Positions 39,626-50,263 of a DNA stretch of 64,000 bases are shown here, one piece after another. Below the pieces are notes generated by a model, which had not been told where the DNA came from, did not search any database, and saw only the letters and a list, made by a program, of their open reading frames with translations. The stretch is from Hormiphora californensis (lineage: Eukaryota > Ctenophora > Tentaculata > Cydippida > Pleurobrachiidae): contig CM035358.1 in assembly GCA_020137815.1 (NCBI GenBank), positions 3,940,614 to 4,004,613 of the forward strand, in the 5' to 3' direction. The position numbers were made by a program, and so were the translations under genes. The first letter of the stretch is position 1, and every line of letters starts with the position of its first letter.

Positions 39626-42600
39626 GTGATTTGTGTGTGATTTAGATAGCCTGACTGTGCGTGATTTGAAATGATTTCATGTGTGATTCAAAGACTGTAT
39701 ACGAGAGTTTTATTGTTGGAGTATTGAGACCTGTTCTGGGATGGTAGCCGTGCTAAAATTTTAGACAAACTTGAGCTATTGACCGCTAGATATGGGTTAA
39801 TCAACGTGCATTATAGGAGTAGTTGGTGGTCTATCTTACTACAAGCCTAAATCTCCTCTGATAAGTCTCATTTTCAGAATTGGATATATACCCCTATCTC
39901 TCTCCCTACCATGCCTCCCTCCTCTATCATTCTCTCTCACATTCCCTTCCCTGACTCTCTCTCACACATTCCCTCCACAGAAGCATCCACATCAGAGCCG
40001 GAAGAGACTGCCGTAAGTGGAGCGGGGAGCGATGCCGGTACCCCATCAAATAATGGTACAATTCTTATAATAACCATTCACATATTATTATTTCTATACA
40101 AATTAAAAACAACGGAAGTTTTATTTTTCTATATTATTCTCTCTTATCTATTATTACTTATTATTATATGTCTTATTCTCTGCCAACCATTGGTTTATTG
40201 ACCATTAATGGATGCCTCTATCGTTCTCTCCAACTCTGAGAGTCTCATATGATTTGACATTCCCTGAAACTGAATACACGTTATTGTACCGTAATACACT
40301 ATCTGACAGATACAGCGGATTATTATACATTCAATACATGTAAATCTGATCCCCTCCCTCTCTGTCAGGAAAACTCAGGTTGGCACTTTCCTATGACACT
40401 GACTCCCTAATTGTGTCCAGTAAGTAGTAGCGAGATGGAACGCGCGATGGCCTCAAGATAAGGTTGAGCGCGCGGGCCATGGGCAGTGAAAGGTAATGGT
40501 AGCGCGCAGCACCAATTCCCGCGGGAGCAGCTCGATTATTCTCTCTCCTTAGTTAGTGTAACAATCTCTCTTTTGCGATCTCACCTTTATTTTCGAGTAT
40601 AACGGGCTTTTGTTTCAGTTCTAGAGGCGTCTGAAGTGACGGTTCCCACTGACGATTCCTCCTGCAATCCATATGTTAAGGTATCTATAGCCACCTATAA
40701 TGCGAACCTGTCCTGTGGGCAGTTCCTGATGGTGGGGGAGGGGAGGGTGGGCTATTCTCCTAGTGCCGGCGATATCGCTTTGCGATAGTCCCATGTGGGC
40801 TTGCCGTTGGCAAGCCCAGGCACTCCGTAGATAGAGAGAAGGTATCTTGAACTATCACACTCCTTATCACACTGGTGACCTGGAATCTCCCAGTTCCCAC
40901 CATCGTCCATATATCACACCTTGAACTTACTCAATATCATCACTCAATGCTACCACAAATCACGTGAGTTCATGCAACACATAAAATTAAAATCGAAAGC
41001 CAAACTGGCCTAATTTTGATTAACCAAAACCAAATGAAAAGCTGATCTATCTGTTCAATTCAGTTGTCTATCATCCCGGAGGGTAAGACGAAGATGGATC
41101 ACCAAACTAAAGTGGTCCCTGGGACAAGGGACCCTGCTTTTCGGGAAACATTCTTAGTGTAAGTATATTTAGCATGAGTTCCTAAAATGGGGAGGAAGCC
41201 TTTCTTGCGCAACTGCAGAGTGTGACTCATTCTAGCGAGATAGCTTGCGACAGATGCTAACCTTCTGAATCATACTTCATACACACACCGATCCCCCCCC
41301 CTCAGACTTCCCCCCCCCCTTGTTGAGTAAGGGGTTTTCCACCTCTTACTCACCAACCCCCCCCCCCCCCCCTCATACTCACCCCCCCCCCCCCACAGGA
41401 AGATAGAGGAAGATGAGACTGCTCACCGGCTGTTGATCGCTCTTTGGAACCAGGGTGATGTCGAGTAAGTTATCAGTAGAGTTATCAGTAAATACAGTTG
41501 TATTATTTCTTAATTCTTTGTAATATATCAGTATCTTTGTAATAAATCAGTAGAGTTAAATCGTTTCTTTTAATTCAAGGAAACTATTATATCATGAGCT
41601 TGTGAAACTAATTTACGTCCCTTCTCTGATCTCTCTTTTCCCAGGGACTATTTTATCGGTGGTTTGTCATTTTCAATCGAGGAGTACGCCAAACCAAACA
41701 TGGTAATATTCATTTAGGTTCATGTATAGGTTCATTGATACATTAGTTTACAGCTAGAGAGAGAGGGAGAGAAAATCAATTTCTGTTAGAAACTCAATCA
41801 ATTTCTATTAGTCCCTAAAAGAGTTTTCTAGAACGATCTAAAATATAGTCTACTGGGGATTACTGATATGGCACATTTCCCATGGGAATTGTCTCAAGTC
41901 ATGCTCCACCAGAAACCATTCAAGTATTTGATATGATGATTTGTCTAGTTATCACGTCTGCTTCTAAAAGTCAAAAGTTTTTGGAATAAACCAGAACTGG
42001 TTAATAAATTATCGTAAATTATTTAACATATTCAATCCACTGATTAAGTTAGAAACCATGGTAACCACCCCTAGAAACCATGGCAACCACCCCTAGAAAT
42101 CATGGTAACCATCCCTAGAAACCATGGCAACCATCCCTAGAAACCATGGCAACCACCCCTAGAAACCATGGCAACCACCCCTAGAAACCATGGCAACCAC
42201 TCCTAGAAACCATGGCAACCACCCCTAGAAACCATGGCAACCATCCCTAGAAACCATGGCAACCACCCCTAGAAACCATGACAACCACCCCTAGAAACCA
42301 TGGCAACCATCCCTAGAAACCATAACAACCACCCCTAGAAACCATGACAACCAACTCTATTTTTCAGTCTGTCAATGGGTGGTATTTCCTGTTGGAGGAG
42401 AGTAGCTCCGCTGAAACTAATAGTCGGTGTGACGTACCTGTAAAAAGTCACGGTGAGTAATCAGTTATTGCTATCCGAACCAGGTCGCGATGATAAGGTC
42501 ACGTAGTATATGATGATATCAAAATGGGAAACACATTACTTTCTCTCTCCATATCCCATCTCTTCTTCCCCTCCATACCCCATCCCCCTTCTCCATTTGT

Positions 42601-45600
42601 AAGAACCAAATCAATATCCCCTCCTTTCCCTAGTTGTAAGTACCAAATCAATACCCCCTCCCTTCTCCAGTTGTAAGTACCAAATCAATATCCCCCTCCC
42701 TTCCCCAGTTGTAAGTACCAAATCAATACCCCCTCCCTTCTCCAGTTGTAAGTACCAAATCAATATCCCCCTCCCTTCCCCAGTTGTAAGTACCAAATCA
42801 ATATCCCCTCCTTCCCTTCCCCAGTTGTAAGTACCAAATCAATATCCCCTCCTTCCCTTCCCCAGTTGTAAGTACCAAATCAATATCCCCTCCATACCCC
42901 ATCCCCAGTTGTTAGTACCAAATCAATATCCCCCTCCCTTCTCCAGTTGTAAGTACCAAATCAATATCCCCTCCTTCCCCAGTTGTAAGTACCAAATCAA
43001 TATCCCCCTCCCTTCCCCAGTTGTAAGTACCAAATCAATATCCCCTCCTTCCCTTCCCCAGTTGTAAGTACCAAATCAATATCCCCTCCTTCCCTTCCCC
43101 AGTTGTAAGTACCAAATCAATATCCCCTCCTTCCCTTCCCCAGTTGTAAGTACCAAATCAATATCCCCTCCATACCCCATCCCCAGTTGTAAGTACCAAA
43201 TCAATATCCCTCCCTTCTCCAGTTGTAAGTACCAAATCAATATGCCTCCCTTCCCCAGTTGTAAGTACCAAATCAATATCCCCTCCATACCCCATCCCCA
43301 GTTGTTAGTACCAAATCAATATCCCCTCCTTCCCCAGTTGTAAGTACCAAATCAATATCCCCTCCTTCCCTTCTCCAGTTGTAAGTACCAAATCAATATC
43401 CCCTCCTTCCCTTCCCCAGTTGTAAGTACCAAATCAATATCCCCTCCTTCCCCAGTTGTAAGTACCAAATCAATACCCCCTCCTTTCCCCAGTTGTAAGT
43501 ACCAAATCAATATCCCCTCCTTCCCCAGTTGTAAGTACCAAATCAATATCCCCTCCATACCCCATCCCCAGTTGTAAGTACCAAATCAATATCCCCTCCT
43601 TCCCCAGTTGTAAGTACCAAATCAATATCCCCTCCTTCCCTTCCCCAGTTGTAAGTACCAAATCAATATCCCCTCCATACCCCATCCCCAGTTGTAAGTA
43701 CCAAATCAATATCCCCTCCTTCCCCAGTTGTAAGTACCAAATCAATATCCCCTCCCTTCCCCAGTTGTAAGTACCAAATCAATATCCCCTCCTTTCCCCA
43801 GTTGTAAGTACTAAATCAATATCCCCTCCCTTCCCCAGTTGTAAGTACCAAATCAATATCCCCTCCTTTCCCCAGTTGTAAGTACTAAATCAATATCCCC
43901 TCCTTTCCCCAGTTGTAAGTACCAAATCAATATCCCCTCCATACCCCAGTTGTAAGTACCAAATCAATATCCCTTCCCTTCCCCAGTTGTAAGTACCAAA
44001 TCAATATCCCCTCCTTCCCCAGTTGTAAGTACCAAATCAATATCCCCTCCTTCCCCAGTTGTAAGTACCAAATCAATATCCCCTCCTTCCCCAGTTGTAA
44101 GTACCAAATCAATATCCCCTCCTTCCCCAGTTGTAAGTACCAAATCAATATCCCCTCCATACCCCATCCCCAGTTGTAAGTACCAAATCAATATCCCCTC
44201 CCTTCCCCAGTTGTAAGTACCAAATCAATATCCCCTCCCTTCCCCAGTTGTAAGTACCAAATCAATATCCCCCTCCCTTCCCCAGTTGTAAGTACCAAAT
44301 CAATATCCCTGGCGGCTGATAAAAGAACGGTGAAAATACAAAGAAACAACAAGGGTCTTGGATTTGCAGTGGTGAATGATCGGCCTGTACTGGTGACGAG
44401 CGTTGAAAACGGTGGTCCTGCCGCCTCTGGGGGCCTTCTGAAGGGTGATATGATCCTCTCTGTCAATGGGAAAGAGGTAAGGTGCAGTTGAAAGAATCTG
44501 CTGGCAACTACAACTGTTCTTCTACCTTGTTTTGTTCGAACCCTTTTTATTTTATCCCGTCGCGGGGAGCAGTCAGAGAGGGTCGAGCGAGACAACTTCA
44601 TCCTCGATCTATGAACACTTATTATTATTAACCCCTACTCAGGTAAGCGAGTTATCCTGTGCTTATGTCAGCAAGTTGTTACGGCAGTGCGGGGAGTCTG
44701 TAGAAATGGTACGTACAATATTGTTATATTGGTTGCTAGGGCCTGTTCTATTGGTTGCTAGGGTTGCTGTTCTATTAGTTGCTATGGATTGCTAAAGTGG
44801 TAACCCAGGCTACAACTCCCTCTCCCTCAGATTGTTCAACAAGCGCCCCGGGACATGCTCAGTAACCCCTGCTTCTCTTCTGATCTTGTGAACGGTGCCA
44901 AAGACCGGGATCACAACACCTTACCCCCCGTTGTTCTGGATTGGGAGACCCTCCCGCCTTTAGAGCAGAAGAGACAGCAGGCAATCCAGGATTTGATACG
45001 AAGTGAGGATAACTATCTAACGGACCTTAAATTTGGTATTGAGGTACGTTGCAAGGGAAACTATTGATTAGCAGTATGACAGTTGGACCCCGATTTACCG
45101 GGATCCTCGAGGGACATGGTTTTGCCTGGTATATTGGGGTGAAATACCGTTTATTTCCTATATCGGGGGCAGTTTATCCTTCCGGTAAATCGGGGTTCCG
45201 GTAGATCGGGATCTGACTGTAGCTAGTTTTGGTAGAAGGTTCTAGAACTTATGATAGATCATAACTTGTTGTGTTGTGGTTTGTGTCATAGGGCTATTTC
45301 GGGGCTTTCGTGTAGTATCAGACCTAAATATACACACTTACGTGTTGAAGTATGATGACATTTGAGTGTATATTTCCTCCACGTGATGTATATGAATAGT
45401 CACTCGTAGGTTTTTTGGGCTTTGTAATGAGATGCTGAGTAGTCTACGGGAGATCAAAATACAAAACACCCGTGACTTTTGATCGTGATTCTATTCATGC
45501 GGTAACTTATAGATATATCCCTAATCACACACCTTGAGAAAGATCATTTCCCGAAATCGTTTGTAATATGTGTTTTCCATGCTTCCAAACTCTTCAGAGG

Positions 45601-48600
45601 TATCTCATGCCGTTAAAGGGCAAGGAATTCTTTACCGAGGACAAACACGAAAAGCTGTTCAACAATTTGAAAGAGGTACGTGCGGGTTACTCAACAACTT
45701 GGTGACGCAGTCACCCTTATAACTGAGGCCGCGCATAGCGCGGCAAAACGAGGCCCGCCACGGTGTCCCTTAAGGAGGTGAAACCTCGGCTAGAATAAGT
45801 TTTTTGGAGACCGGACCTAGGTTACGTATTTTTGACCGAGGAATCCGAAAAACATAAAATTAAAATCGAAAACGTAGCGGTTTTTGCGTAAAACGGCAAA
45901 AACTATCATTTTTCAGCGATTTTCGACTTTTTACGCTTTCTAGAGATTTAAAAATATTTCCTTACAAGATATGATCTTGTGCTTCTAGACTAATAAAATA
46001 CAATCGATTTGCTACAAATTGGTCCCGGGTTTGTGTGATTTGGTCAAAAGCTCTCTTTACTGTGGCCCATCAAAGATGGCCACTCTGCAAATATGTATTT
46101 GGCTCCTGTGGCTGCAGATGTAAACCAAAAGAAGATTTATTATACACTAAAATTTGCGTCTTCTCAAGGCGAACAACCTGGTTTTTACGTCATTCCATTT
46201 CATGCAGGCGTTGAGGAGTTACAGCTGAAAAACTGGTACAGTGGATTTTGGAAATACCCCTACTTCAACAAACCCTAATCCAGATAAGATTTCGAAAAAT
46301 ATACATCTGCATACATGAAAATGAAGCTCAGGCAAATGCCAACGTGATGCAAAAAACGGGAAGTGTCTAACTTATTTCGTTTAGAAGCTATAGCCAAAGT
46401 AAAAGTGCTTATATTTGCCTTGAAAACACCCTCTAAAAGCCCTGAAAAACAGCAAATCTGTCTAAAAATGCAATACGAATAAAATGTCACCTCCAGTGCA
46501 CCAAGTTAGCCCCCTGTGGACAGAATTTGTTTGAAATTGTCAGAAATTGTCTAAAAGTATGGTTTTTAGAGGGTGTTTTCAAGGCAAATATAAGCACTTT
46601 TACTTTGGCTATAGCTTCTAAACGAAATAAGTTAGACACTTCCCGTTTTTTGCATCACGTTGGCATTTGCCTGAGCTTCATTTTCATGTATGCAGATGTA
46701 TATTTTTCGAAATCTTATCTGGATTAGGGTTTGTTGAAGTAGGGGTATTTCCAAAATCCACTGTACCAGTTTTTCAGCTGTAACTCCTCAACGCCTGCAT
46801 GAAATGGAATGACGTAAAAACCAGGTTGTTCGCCTTGAGAAGACGCAAATTTTAGTGTATAATAAATCTTCTTTTGGTTTACATCTGCAGCCACAGGAGC
46901 CAAATACATATTTGCAGAGTGGCCATCTTTGATGGGCCACAGTAAAGAGAGCTTTTGACCAAATCACACAAACCCGGGACCAATTTGTAGCAAATCGATT
47001 GTATTTTATTAGTCTAGAAGCACAAGATCATATCTTGTAAGGAAATATTTTTTAAATCTCTAGAAAGCGTAAAAAGTCGAAAATCGCTGAAAAATGATAG
47101 TTTTTGCCGTTTTACGCAAAAACCGCTACGTTTTCGATTTTAATTTTATGATTTAATTTTATGATTCCTCGGTCAAAAATACGTAACCTAGGTCCGGTCT
47201 CCAAAAAACTTATTCTAGCCGAGGTTTCACCTCCTTAAGGGACACCGTGCCGCGAAGCACTGAAGCAGGCCGAGTTGTAACGAGTGAGGTGACTGCGCCA
47301 CCAACTCAACAACGAGCTATGGTGCATGCCTCGTTGAATAAAACCCTTAGAATAAGAACGAATGTGATCAGTGATATACCACGTGACTTAGTTGTGTACA
47401 TGACGATATCATTTAAAAAGTCAATTAGACAAGTCTGTGATACATGTTTCAGCACCTAATTGTTTAAACATCTAAAAAGTGTTTACACTGTGCAACACTA
47501 TGGACCTGATTACACGTGATTTAGGTGTGTGACATAACCCGGAAAACCCTGAAAAGTCTGACGATTGGTAGAGTTCCTCTCATCAACACTTCCCCCTCAC
47601 TTCCCTACTACATCTACAGTATAGGGGAGGTGTATCGCGAAAATGTGAGTGTTCCCAAAATATACTGCTCTTTTCACCCCTCTCCAACCCCTCTTTGACC
47701 CCCCTCCACCACCCCATTTCACCCCTCTCTAAACCCCTCTAACCCCTTTTTTCAACCCTCTCTGACCCCCTGAAATCTCTCTAACTCCCCTCTCCACCCT
47801 CCTTAACCCCCACCACCCCAGAGCCAGGAGATGGTGACTCAATACGAGCAGTACCTGAACGGCAGGAAGGTGGCCCACCAAGAGTACAGCCGCATGCAGA
47901 ACATTCAGGAAGCCATGGTATTCCTCCAGGAGGCCCCGGCACTACCCGATCTGTGCAACATCCTCCAGCAACCCCGGGAGCACATGGGCAGTTTACCATG
48001 TCTGTTACAAGGGGTGCTCAGTGCCACGCCCCTTCACCATCCCGATCAGGCTCACCTTGGACATGTCATACAGAGTGAGTTATAGTAGATGGGATGGGAT
48101 ACAGAGTGAGTAGTAGATGAGATACAGTTGTAGCTGTGACAAGGTGACAAACCTCCATATCTTGGAGTTAAAATGGAGATAAAATATCCTAATTCCCTCT
48201 CCCCCTCCTCAGTATTGTCTGCCCTGTCCCGTACCTCGCCAAGTAAGAAGAAATCAGAGGCCAGGAAGATGGCTGATATCCAGGAGAGACTCATCTTCTC
48301 CTCCTCCGTCAAGGTAGTGAACCGGGTTTACTAATCATGTGGGTTAGTTTCGCAGTATATCTGCCAGGAACCGACCGAATTAAGTAAACAGCCAATCAGA
48401 ACTCCTTATTTAGGTCACGTGACTGGTTATCAGCCAATCAGGGACCATTATTTCCTGATTCGGTCGGTTCCTGAATTATCTGCCTGTCTGTCTCTCATGT
48501 GACATGTCTGTCTGTCTGATAGTCTCGCAAGAACAAGGTTTGGGATGGCGAAATAGTATTTTACCTAACATCCTTCTTTCAGCCGTTCCCGATAAAAGAG

Positions 48601-49325
48601 GGGGACAGGGTCCTGGTGCACGAGGGAAGTTTGTACAAGTTGGATAAGAAGAAGAAACATAAGGTGAGAGAGACAAAATAACTTGTATCTCTACCATCTC
48701 CCCCATAACTAACAATATCTCCTTGCCACCTTTGTTTATATCGGCTCTAGATACAAGAAGATCTTCCCACTCCATTTAAGAAGCACCTCCCTTTCTCTGC
48801 AGGTGTATGCGATGTTATTCAGCGACCTGTTGCTCCTCACTAAAGAGGTGGGACAACACCTCAAGGTCGTCCAGGACCCAATGTTCCTATCACAGATCAT
48901 GATCCAGGATTTCAATTGTGATGATGGCACTGAGTTTCACATCACTGTTGTCGCCACACTGGTGAGTTACTTTGTTGAATCAACCCCCTACTGCATTCTT
49001 CCCTCCAACCAATGCCAAAACCAGGACACATGACCCTCTCAAGTGATCTTCCTGGTCCTACATCCTCTCCATCCATCCTCTCCTGCCCCCTCTCATGCTG
49101 CAGTGATTAATAAACTATCCCCCTCCTCCCTCTCTCAATACCCCTACCCTCCCCGAATCTTGTCACACTATCCCCATCCCTCAGCCGAACGAAGGTGATA
49201 AGGTGATGCATGGTGACACCTACGTACTCCGGGGTAAGACAGCAGAGTCTAAAGACGTGTGGAAGAACGTGATACGAGAACGGGCCACTGGTGTCGATAG
49301 ACTGCGACGGAGGGAAAACATGAAT
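39407..49325 (+). CDS. C2-PDZ-RhoGEF(DH)-PH multidomain protein
   Basis: Sixteen phase-consistent exons encode a guanine nucleotide exchange factor for Rho-family GTPases; both ends appear to be missing. Order: a Cys-starting, Glu/Gln-rich acidic linker (39407-40055); a C2 domain most like that of conventional protein kinase C (NPYVKLSIIPEGK, then VPGTRDPAFRETF, then FIGGLSFSIEEY and a GWYFLL end); a PDZ domain with the GLGF carboxylate-binding loop (44286-44708); a DH domain (from RQQAIQDLIRSEDNYLTDL, 44831-48313); and a PH domain (HEGSLYKLDKKKKHKVYAML onward, 48583-49325). DH catalyses GDP release, PH tunes it at membranes, and C2 and PDZ would target it to lipids and partner C-termini. The third C2 calcium loop reads WNQGDVED rather than the WDWD type, so calcium binding may be weak. 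I know no standard vertebrate protein with this exact order; RGS3 has C2-PDZ and PDZ-RhoGEF has PDZ-DH-PH. Confidence 0.85.
39981..40055 (+). CDS. RhoGEF exon: acidic linker 2
   Basis: From CTCCACAG to GTACAA, encoding EASTSEPEETAVSGAGSDAG and TPSNN. An internal GTAAGT at 40011 is a stronger-looking donor, but using it would put a stop codon at the start of the next exon. Confidence 0.7.
40619..40680 (+). CDS. RhoGEF exon: C2 start
   Basis: From TGTTTCAG to GTATCT. Encodes LEASEVTVPTDDSSCNPYVK, the first C2 calcium-loop region and the PYVK strand. Confidence 0.8.
41064..41158 (+). CDS. RhoGEF exon: C2 core
   Basis: From CAATTCAG to GTAAGT. Encodes LSIIPEGKTKMDHQTKVVPG and TRDPAFRETFLV, matching the PKC-type C2 strands 3-5. 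Confidence 0.85.
41399..41464 (+). CDS. RhoGEF exon: C2 strand 6 and loop 3
   Basis: Follows an extreme C-homopolymer acceptor tract (41360-41398). Encodes KIEEDETAHRLLIALWNQGD, and the donor is GTAAGT. Confidence 0.85.
41645..41702 (+). CDS. RhoGEF exon: C2 strand 7-8
   Basis: From CCCAG to GTAATA. Encodes DYFIGGLSFSIEEYAKPNM, close to the PKC motif FMGSLSFGVSEL. Confidence 0.85.
42050..42355. repeat. Minisatellite, 22-bp unit
   Basis: About 13 copies of ACCACCCCTAGAAACCATGG-type units with single-base variants, in the intron just before exon 42368. Confidence 0.9.
42368..42452 (+). CDS. RhoGEF exon: C2 end
   Basis: From TTTTTCAG to GTGAGT. Encodes SVNGWYFLLEESSSAETNSR and CDVPVKSH, the end of the PKC-like C2 domain. 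Ends in phase 1. Confidence 0.85.
42590..44285. repeat. Minisatellite amplifying a splice acceptor, ~45 units
   Basis: Units of about 36-45 bp contain a pyrimidine tract, CCCCAG, then TTGTAAGTACCAAATCAATA. The last unit runs straight into the PDZ exon, whose first 24 bases are the same sequence. The array fills nearly the whole intron between exons 42368-42452 and 44286-44476. Confidence 0.95.
44286..44476 (+). CDS. RhoGEF exon: PDZ first part
   Basis: The phase-1 junction with the previous exon gives Val, then VSTKSISLAADKRTVKIQR, then the PDZ core with GLGF and SGGLLKGDMILSVNGKE. The donor is GTAAGG. Confidence 0.85.
44643..44708 (+). CDS. RhoGEF exon: PDZ second part
   Basis: From CTACTCAG to GTACGT. 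Encodes VSELSCAYVSKLLRQCGESV and EM, the PDZ alpha-2 helix and last strand. Confidence 0.85.
44831..45043 (+). CDS. RhoGEF exon: DH start
   Basis: From CCCTCAG to GTACGT. After a linker it encodes the DH CR1 helix: RQQAIQDLIRSEDNYLTDLK. Confidence 0.85.
45080..45219. mobile_element. pogo-like MITE, second copy
   Basis: Ends CAGTTGGACCCCGATTTACC and ...GATCTGACTG, related to 3980-4091; TA follows on the right, but the left flank is GA. Confidence 0.65.
45598..45675 (+). CDS. RhoGEF exon: DH part 2
   Basis: From CTCTTCAG to GTACGT. Encodes RYLMPLKGKEFFTEDKHEKL and FNNLKE. Confidence 0.85.
45699..47304. mobile_element. MULE-like foldback element, 1.6 kb
   Basis: Near-perfect palindrome with arms of about 780 bp. 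Ends TTGGTGACGCAGTCACC and GGTGACTGCGCCACCAA are flanked by an exact 9-bp duplication CTCAACAAC (45690-45698 and 47305-47313). The 9-bp duplication and long inverted arms fit non-autonomous Mutator-like elements. It lies wholly in a RhoGEF intron. The outermost ~60 bp of the arms differ, the rest is nearly identical. Confidence 0.85.
47525..47644 (+). CDS. RhoGEF exon: DH part 3
   Basis: From GATTTAG to GTGAGT. Encodes VCDITRKTLKSLTIGRVPLI and a YIYSIGEVYREN helix. Confidence 0.8.
47822..48074 (+). CDS. RhoGEF exon: DH CR2-CR3 region
   Basis: From CACCCCAG to GTGAGT. Encodes SQEMVTQYEQYLNGRKVAHQ and onward to LPCLLQGVLSATPLHHPDQA, the helix before the last DH helix, matching the LxxPxQR-type position loosely. 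Confidence 0.8.
48213..48313 (+). CDS. RhoGEF exon: DH-PH linker helix
   Basis: From CTCCTCAG to GTAGTG. Encodes LSALSRTSPSKKKSEARKMA and DIQERLIFSSSVK. Confidence 0.8.
48365..48475. mobile_element. hAT-like MITE, copy 2
   Basis: The same family as 9081-9189 in the opposite sense. Ends CAGGAACCGACCGAA and TTCGGTCGGTTCCTG, with near-identical 8-bp flanks ATATCTGC and TTATCTGC. Confidence 0.75.
48583..48663 (+). CDS. RhoGEF exon: PH start
   Basis: From CTTTCAG to GTGAGA. Encodes PFPIKEGDRVLVHEGSLYKL and DKKKKHK, the first PH strands with a basic lipid-contact loop. Confidence 0.85.
48803..48961 (+). CDS. RhoGEF exon: PH core
   Basis: From CTCTGCAG to GTGAGT. Encodes VYAMLFSDLLLLTKEVGQHL and the following strands; LFSDLLLLTK is the typical RhoGEF PH strand 3. 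Confidence 0.9.
49185..49325 (+). CDS. RhoGEF exon: PH C-terminal helix
   Basis: From TCCCTCAG to GTGAGT. Encodes DTYVLRGKTAESKDVWKNVI and a basic helix, with the invariant PH Trp present. The donor implies at least one more exon, which I did not find in the repeat-rich sequence that follows. Confidence 0.85.
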
Positions 49326-49644
49326 GTGAGTACAGTTAGATATATTTGATTTATTAATTTCATTGAAATTGACACACTGAACTCTCTACAAATTTTGGAA
49401 GCTAAAAATTAAAAATGGGAAGAAAAATTAAAATACGATGAAAACCCATTCAGTATCGGTAAGAGTCTGGTTTGAAGGGGCCCTGAATTGGGACTCCTAT
49501 AAACTCAGCCTGCTCTACTGTTAGTGTCTCTAACTTTACACCCAAGTGATCCAAATGACTCCTTGCAACCTGAGGATAAATACATTATTTGAAAAATTAG
49601 AATTTATAGAATTACGAGTAAATTTCATCCCTAGTGGGCAGTGG

Positions 49645-49955
49645 CGTATCACTGCGCTGGCAAGCGCAAAGGTGACCCCATCCATCCCCCGAAAAAAATT
49701 TCCCCCAAAAACGGCCCGCTTGCTCACAGCGTATATATAGTTATTTCATACTTTTAGCCCATTTTGGAACATTTTGACATGCCATAACTCCCGAACCGGA
49801 AGAGCTAGGGAGCTGAAATTTTGTACTTAGAAGCTTCTTGTAGATCTCTATCGATGGTAAAAATTTCAAGTGGCTAGCTCTTTTTGTTCAAAAGTTATAA
49901 CACCACCCCCAAAACAGAAAATTCAGTGTGGGGATAACTAGGTTGATACATATAT
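49645..49955. repeat. Dispersed ~300-bp repeat, copy 1
   Basis: Starts at ATCACTGCGCTGGCAAGCGC and ends at GTGTGGGGATAACTAGGTTG followed by ATACATAT units. SINE-like in size and tail, but no clear A or B box. Confidence 0.75.
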
Positions 49956-49967
49956 ACATATATCACT

Positions 49968-50262
49968 GCGCTGGCAAGCGCAAAGGTGGCCCCATCCATC
50001 CCCCAAAAAAAATTCCCCCCAAAAACGGCCCGCTTGCTCACAGCGTATATATACTTATTTCATACTTTTAGCCCATTTTGGCACTTTTTGACACGCCATA
50101 ACTCCGAAACCGGATGAGCTAGGAAGCTGAAATTTTGTACTCAGAAGCTTCTTGTAGACATCTATCGATGGTAAAAATTTCAAGTGGCTAGCTCATTTTG
50201 TTCAAAAGTTATAACACCACCCCCAAAACAGAAAATTCAGTGTGGGGATAACTAGGTTGATA
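49968..50262. repeat. Dispersed ~300-bp repeat, copy 2
   Basis: Directly tandem to copy 1, about 90% identical by eye, with the same ends and then a (GATA)n tail at 50259-50274. Confidence 0.75.
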
Positions 50263-50263
50263 G

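Noticed and set aside
42590-44285. CRISPR-like array
   Set aside because: Units are contiguous tandem repeats without unique spacers, in an animal intron.
44530-44545. GTTCGAACCC resembling a tRNA B box
   Set aside because: No A box at the right distance on either strand; it is intron sequence of the RhoGEF gene.
42611-44601. Minus-strand frames with repeated ILIWYLQLGKG-like peptides
   Set aside because: Antisense translation of the splice-acceptor minisatellite; no start context or homology.
46093-46909. Pair of identical 61-codon frames on opposite strands
   Set aside because: Mirror images produced by the foldback at 45699-47304.
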